64,000 bases of DNA from Lindgomyces ingoldianus (lineage: Eukaryota; Ascomycota; Dothideomycetes; Pleosporales; Lindgomycetaceae): the NCBI RefSeq assembly GCF_010093535.1, contig NW_022985196.1:310001-374000 (forward strand), read 5' to 3'. Below the pieces are notes generated by a model. That model was not told the origin of the DNA. It worked only from the letters and a program-made list of their open reading frames with translations, and did not search any database. The number at the start of each line of letters is the position of its first letter. The stretch's first letter is position 1. This document shows positions 59,120 through 64,000 of the stretch, one piece after another. A program made the translations under genes and the position numbers.

Positions 59120-60599
59120 AAGATAAAAGTAAATAATTTACTTTATCTTTAGAAAATGTTTTACTTAGAGTTAAAAGTGTTAAAATTATAAGTAAAGTTA
59201 GTTTTTTATATGCTTTACTTACTTTTATAAAAATTTTTAGTAAAAAAAAAAACCTAAGCCTAGAAAACACTAAAATTAGTAGTAAAAGGCTAAGTACTCT
59301 AGATAGAGTTAGACTGCTCTAAAAGAGCCTAGATAGGTACAAGTTAGGGAACATATAGTGTAGACGCGCTTAAAGACTAGAGAAAAAAGTCTTAAGCTAT
59401 TATTATTACTTATTCTCTTTTTACACTTTACTAATGCCTTTTTTTTTGCTTTACTAAGACTAATAATACTTAAGTCCTTAAACACTTTCTTGCTAACATA
59501 AAAAGAGGTTAGAGTGTTACTAGCTATCTTACTATAAACAAGCTTAGCAAGAATTAGTCTAAAAACCCCTAAAAAGCCCTAAAGACCTTTAAAGAAACTT
59601 AGAAAAGTTTAAAAAGTAGCTAGAAATTATAAACTTATTAAAATAAATAATAACTTTATTAACTTTTTTATAAAAACTTTTAATAACATTTAGTAGGTAC
59701 TTTTAAGTGTTACTAAAGTTAATTTAGGTCTTAAGCTAAAAAAAAACTACTAAAGATAGTGCTTATAATAGTTATAATTACTAAGTAATAGTCCTTTAAG
59801 CACTATAACTTAAAAATTAGTAAAAAGAACTAAGAAGCACCTTAAAGACCCTTAGACAGCTATAAACAGCCCTAAGATAACCTACTTAATAGTAGTCTCT
59901 ACTACTTTTATAGTAGCTATTACACTTTAAAAGGTTATTAGTGCGCTTAGGCTTTAATAAGCTTTAATAAATGTAAGTATTATAAGTCTAAATATTATAA
60001 TTCTTCTTAATAAGAAAACAGCATAGTAAAATTACACCTAGCTTATGCGCTATAATCCTGCCTATAATTTTATTAAAGTAAGTTAAGTAAAGATTAATAA
60101 TAGCTAAAGCTTTATTTATAGCTAAGGTAATCTTATCTAACTGCTTACTAGCTAGAAAAGACATTATTAGTAGTAAAATATATAAGACAGGGCTTAGAGG
60201 GCCTAAAGGGGGCCTAGATTAGGATAGACAGGATAAGAGGCCTTAAAAATAGGACAGGGGATAGCTAGTAGAGGTGGCTAGCTAAGGAAGAGTCTAAAGG
60301 CAGTTAGAATAGGGACTCTCTAGGACAGACAGAGCTTTATATGGGGTCCTCTGGCCTAGGGGGGCCCTAGAACACCCTAGGAACCCCTAGAAAGGCCTAG
60401 GGGCTCCTGCAGAAAATCTCTCTAAAATATGTACTAAAAGCGCGGAGTAGAGTGTAGGTGTAATAGAGGATTTAGCTTAGCAGAAACTATTTAACTTCTT
60501 AGATTAAATTTAGAGTGACATAAAATTACATAACTTTTAAACCTTAAAAAAGGGCTTAGATTTAAGCGCAGGGTTGCGCCTTAGAAAGAGATAAGGCTT
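59120..60599 (+). other. GypB 3' untranslated-like region, no gene recognised
   Basis: About 1.5 kb between FotB-2 and the 3' LTR. It begins with a near-palindrome (AAAGATAAAAGTAAAT / ATTTACTTTATCTTT, 59120-59151). A GC-richer block at about 60180-60410 has repeated GGGCCTA/CCTAGGGG words. Just before the LTR is a purine-rich stretch (TTAGAAAGAGATAAGG) that could be the polypurine tract. A 71-codon minus-strand open frame at 59055-59270 straddles the FotB-2 end and is incidental. Confidence 0.6.
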
Positions 60600-60972
60600 T
60601 ATAATAATTAGCTATCTAGGTGTTTCCTAGGCTGTTATAGACTAGCCTAGACTACACTAGGCAGTCCTAGACAACTCCTAAACTGTGCTGTTAACCCCGC
60701 ACTTCCTAGACAATGCCTACCTCGCCTAAAAAGCCGGGCATCCTAGACAGGTAATACTTTGAACTGGACCTACAGCATACTAGATCTGTCGCTACCAGCG
60801 CTGCCGTGCCTGGCTCTCTAGAGAAGTATATAGCCAGTCGTAGAAGCCCTCTTTAGATAGCAGAGGATCGCCTTAGAAATTGGGCGGGTACTAATTGTAC
60901 TCCTATGTCACAGTCACGCCCTTGTTGGTCAATACACCTCTTGATTGCGAAGTGTATACCCTGTTTTTTACA
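60600..60972 (+). repeat. GypB 3' LTR
   Basis: 373 bp matching 26113-26485. It starts TATAATAATTAGC, a fully RIP-explained form of TGTAACGATCAGC, and ends TTTTTTACA followed by GTAAT. From about 60690 on it is close to unmutated, with many CpG sites. Confidence 0.9.
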
Positions 60973-60991
60973 GTAATAAGCACTTTAGCAT

Positions 60992-61341
60992 TGTTAGATT
61001 AAAGCACTATTTCTGGGCTTCCTGAGATGAATAATGGGTTTGGATATGATGTATGAGATGATGATTGATTGTGTTGATTTATCGATCCTTTTTCTGCTCT
61101 ACTTGTGTTGCTCGGCTTTTTGTTTTGCCGATCCGAGTCCCTCGCGCACTTGCCCTATGCGCGACCAGCTGCAACATGCTGCAAAATGCTGTAAAATGCT
61201 GCAACATGCTGCAAAATGCTGCAATTTGCTGCAACATGCTGCAATTTGCAGCAACATACTGTTCGAGCTTATTGCTCGTACTATGTAGCAGCTTTCGTCA
61301 AGCGTTCCTCCTGTCTTGACAGTAGGTGCGCATATCTGACA
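60992..61341 (-). mobile_element. Solo LTR of CopB
   Basis: 350 bp, minus orientation (plus strand TGTTAGATTAAAGC to CATATCTGACA). Flanks AGCAT (60987-60991) and AGTAT (61342-61346) are a 5-bp duplication differing by one C to T. It is shorter than the 411-bp LTR because the 10-bp array has about 9 rather than 14 units, plus a ~10-bp deletion. Inserted in GypC, 14 bp from the GypB duplication. Confidence 0.92.
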
Positions 61342-62813
61342 AGTATATACTAATTATTATTTATTAAAGTACTTTATAATAATAAAGGTACTTAATGCTT
61401 ACTAGGTTTATTAGGCTAAAAAGTTAGCTTAGTATTACTTCTAAATTAAGTACACTCTTAGTAAAAACAACACTAGAGCAGATATTCTTAGCTGTTATAA
61501 ATAAGATGTAGAAAATTTAAAAGCAGCTTAAACTAATAATAAGTTAAAAGTTTTACTAAAGCTGCACTAACTTTACCTTTAAATTAACTCTAAACTAGCT
61601 TAGTACTATATTACTTAAATAATAACTTAAGCAGCTACTTTAAATATTATAAAAAAACTAAACTAGGTTATATTTTTAAATTTTTTAAAATTAATTAATA
61701 TATTACTTTAAAAAAAATTAAGCTTTTTTTATATAAAAATAAAAACTTTTACTCTACTATTATTAGATTAGAAATAGACTACTCTTCTATGCTAACTGCT
61801 TATGTGTGCTAGTAAACTTATTACTATGTACTTAACTTATTTAAGAAGTCTATAACTAAGTATTCTTAGCACACTTAAGTGCTACTAAAACTTATTAGTT
61901 ACTATTCTAAAAGTACTACTAAAAAAGTATAAAGGCTACTTATAAATAATACATACAGAATTACCTTTTTTATTATAAGGCTTATTTAAAATAGACTTAA
62001 ACTTTAAAGTTTATTTACTTTTTACTAATCCCTACTTAACTAATGCAGCACTTATGCATTAACTTTAAGAAGTTTTCTAAAAATAAGTTTAGATATAATT
62101 AGATTATAGTTATAATTAATTACTTATTTAAATAAGCTATTTTTATCCCCTACTATAAAATAATTAATGCCTAGAGAATAGCTGCCTTATTTATTTAAAA
62201 GGTGTACTATTTTAGCTACACACTTAAAACTATTATTTTTACTTAAAGACTTTAGTTTATATCTAGTTTCTAGTCTAAATTTTATTAAATTTTAAGAATA
62301 AAAGTTAAGCTTTTTACTACTTATTATAAAAAAATAAATAGCTAAACTAAGATTATAAATAAGTATATTAATTAAAGACTAAGGCCTTTTATATTTTTTT
62401 ACTAAAATAACTAGAGTTTTTTACTACTCTTAATTAATTAGGTTTAGATAACTTTACATTATATAACTATTAAAATGTCTTTATATTAGGTTTTATATAG
62501 CTTTAAACTATGTTAAAGCTAGAACTTAAAACATTTTATAGAACCTATTACAGCTATAGACAAGTTAAATTATAAGAATACCTTAGCATTAGCAACTTAC
62601 ATGCACGCAGCCTAGAAGTTAGCTAAGACCTATATTAAAAAGGCCTAAAATTAGATGTAAACTATAGTTAACTACTACTACTAGCTAGTTAACTAAAAGG
62701 TTAGTAACATAGTCTACCTAAACACTAAAAACTTAGCTGTTTAAAGACTTAGCTAAAAACTATCTAAGTAATAAAAAAGCCTTTTTAAAGTACTTAAATA
62801 AGTTAGAAACTTA
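61342..62813 (+). pseudogene. GypC fragment c: RNase H end and integrase
   Basis: With 60973-60991 it continues fragment b: STLAYTN, SLKYFITTKVLNAY (family TDHxNLEYFMTTKxL), then YTLSKNNTRADILS (family RPGKxNxRADALSR) near 61450. Integrase follows: FLAHLSATKTYQLLF, KYY, YIQNYLFYY (H2C2 zinc region, near 61870-61960), core at about 62110-62470 with IFIPYYKIINA, TLKTIIFT, FISSF.SKFY.IL, KVKLFTTYY, INKYIN.RLRPFI. C-terminal NTLALATYMHAA.KLAKTY and VYLNTKNLAV run up to FotB-3. Very heavily RIPped, consistent with being the oldest layer. Confidence 0.85.
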
Positions 62814-62815
62814 TA

Positions 62816-64000
62816 ACGTACCTAACAGGTTGGCCGGCCACTTTTGCCAAGCCCCTACTAAAACCACCCTATTCTGGCGCAAAACAGCCTACTTTAGCCC
62901 TATATAGAGCAATATAACACAAGATATTATTTAGAGTCTACTTCTACTACTTTCTTACACATATGTAAGTTATGCCTAGTCTAATTACACTGCCTACATT
63001 ACCTTTAACTTAGCTTACTTTCTTTAGCGCGCACTTGCGTCTTTAGCTTCTTTCTATTACTACGCGCTCTAAACTCCTTTAGAGCAGTTAGATAAGCCCT
63101 ATTCTTAACTATTAAGGTCTTTTTTGCCTAAATCTACTTTCTTTTATGCAATTTATGTTATGTGGCAGCCTTATTTACTGCTTAAAGCTCTATAATTTTC
63201 TTTTATGCTAACACTAGCTTATGCGCAATAATTGCTGCCCTCTTTAAAACTTTTTTAAAAGCCTTTACTATAGACATTAGTAAGCTATCTATATACTTCT
63301 AAATTTTTACCTTTATAAGCATTAATTATAACCTAAATTTAAAGGTATTACTGAAAATTTACAACTGCTAGGGCTTATTATTAATAAGTAGTAGTAGTAA
63401 TAAAGTACACAACTAGACATTAAGAGCTATTTTAACTTATTTTAAGTTAAATAGGACTAAATTAGCGCTTTAAAACCCTTTTTAGATATTACTAGAAGTA
63501 ATTACTACATTATAAGCGCGTATAAAGCATAGTAGGAACTTAAGTTTTATAATGTAGGTAATTTAGTTATATATAAGATCTTTAGCTTAGCGCTTATACA
63601 CCTTTTTTAAAGAGGCAAAACAACCTACATTAAAAGGCTATAAAAAGTGTAATAAGTGTAGAAGCATGTAGATAGTAATAATCTTATTTTTTTATAGTAC
63701 TACTAGAAATTAAGTAAGTTATAGCTTTTATAGCTATTAATAATAAAAAGCTAATAAGCGCTTATAACTCTTTTTTTTTATATGCTTATTAAAGTGCTTT
63801 AACTACTGTAGCCTAAGCTTATTTATTATCTAGCTGTTTTTAAAGACTGTAATAACCTAGTTCTAAGGCAGATTCTTTTTTTTATACTAGGCAAAAAGGT
63901 AATAGCAGCCCTTAAAAATAATAAAAAGTAAAATAGCCTACTTTATTATATTAATGCTCTAGATAACTATTATCTACTTTTTATTACTTTACTATATTAC
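62816..64000 (-). mobile_element. FotB-3, long FotB copy on the minus strand (runs off window)
   Basis: Right end of a FotB element at TA 62814-62815 with terminus ACGTACCTAACAGGTTGG. It retains the catalytic middle missing from FotB-1 and -2, so it is the full-length form. Its terminal region has only one GGTTGGCCGGCCAC instead of two: exactly one 17-bp unit is absent. The other end lies beyond 64000. It interrupts GypC integrase C-terminal sequence. Confidence 0.88.
62930..64000 (-). pseudogene. FotB transposase remnant (C-terminal two thirds)
   Basis: Minus-strand frame homologous to the FotA transposase along 63050-64000 (compare 35422-36300). The C-terminal zinc knuckle CRQCN.TRHN...C is at about 62995-62955, preceded by the Arg/Lys-rich stretch typical of this group. 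RIP stops abundant. N-terminus outside the window; C-terminal limit approximate. Confidence 0.75.

Larger units (their letters stand above)
26113..60972 (+). mobile_element. GypB, Ty3/gypsy chromovirus-type retrotransposon inflated to ~35 kb
   Basis: The two 373-bp LTRs, 26113-26485 and 60600-60972, are flanked by the same 5-bp duplication GTAAT (26108-26112 and 60973-60977). They are therefore the two ends of one element now 34.9 kb apart. GypB's own sequence is 26113-27946, 33695-33727, 49166-49338, 52814-55683, 57171-57985 and 59120-60972. Spliced, gag, protease, RT, RNase H, integrase and chromodomain follow in order. Inserts are CopB, GypA-3, TcL-1, the FotA palindromes and FotB-2. Confidence 0.92.

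Noticed and set aside
59120..59151. Near-palindrome next to FotB-2 as a transposon end or terminator
   Set aside because: Imperfect, AT-only, no partner copy or duplication found; likely chance in A/T-rich DNA.

Overview
ORGANISM AND STATE. The window looks like heterochromatin of a filamentous ascomycete (Pezizomycotina; a dothideomycete-like genome is a guess). It is AT-rich and carries a strong repeat-induced point mutation (RIP) signature. TpA is in excess, CpA and TpG are depleted, and almost every in-frame stop sits where a Gln (CAA/CAG) or Trp (TGG) codon is expected. I found no host gene, tRNA, rRNA or CRISPR array in 64 kb. Nearly all of it can be assigned to nested transposable elements, all decayed. 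Family names used here (GypA/B/C, CopA/B, FotA/B, TcL) are my own labels.

LAYOUT. The outermost layer is a Ty3/gypsy element, GypC. It runs off the left edge and is visible at 2029-2337, 26036-26112, 60973-60991 and 61342-62815. Spliced together, these pieces read as one RNase H-integrase frame. Into GypC inserted: FotA-1 (1-2028, itself hit by a 292-bp hAT-type MITE); CopA-1 (Ty1/copia, 2338-26035, TSD AAGAT); GypB (Ty3/gypsy chromovirus, 26113-60972, TSD GTAAT); a solo CopB LTR (60992-61341); and FotB-3 (62816 to the right edge). CopA-1 holds GypA-1 (5130-21616, TSD CTATA), which holds GypA-2 (12703-21551, TSD CCGTC), which holds a palindromic FotA derivative (14600-15688). CopA-1 also holds FotB-1 and a solo copia-like LTR. 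GypB holds CopB (27947-33689, TSD ACTTT), GypA-3 (33728-49160, minus, TSD GTGTA), a two-gene Tc1/mariner-like element TcL-1 (49339-52811), FotA palindromes (55684-57168) and FotB-2. GypA-3 in turn holds CopA-2 (40476-46365, minus, TSD GAAGT) and FotA-3, which holds FotA-2. Nesting is five levels deep on two separate branches.

HOW IT FITS TOGETHER. The target-site duplications and restored host reading frames give a relative insertion order without molecular dating: GypC is oldest, then CopA-1 and GypB, then the GypA copies, then the Fot elements and CopA-2. GypA, GypB and GypC encode Ty3/gypsy proteins; GypA and GypB end in a chromodomain-like segment, which in known chromoviruses is associated with targeting to heterochromatin. 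Short sequences (solo LTRs, element ends) are markedly less mutated than long interiors, as expected if RIP needs a minimum repeat length.

MOST INTERESTING. (i) TcL-1 is a 3.47-kb DD34E element with ~208-bp terminal inverted repeats. Each repeat carries a TATA box facing inward, driving a transposase from the left and an unrecognised ~556-codon reading frame from the right. (ii) FotA head-to-head palindromes could act as natural hairpins against FotA. (iii) Two sister Fot families have different terminal motifs, each iterated at the same 17-bp spacing. (iv) CopB is patchily RIPped while its LTRs are almost identical.
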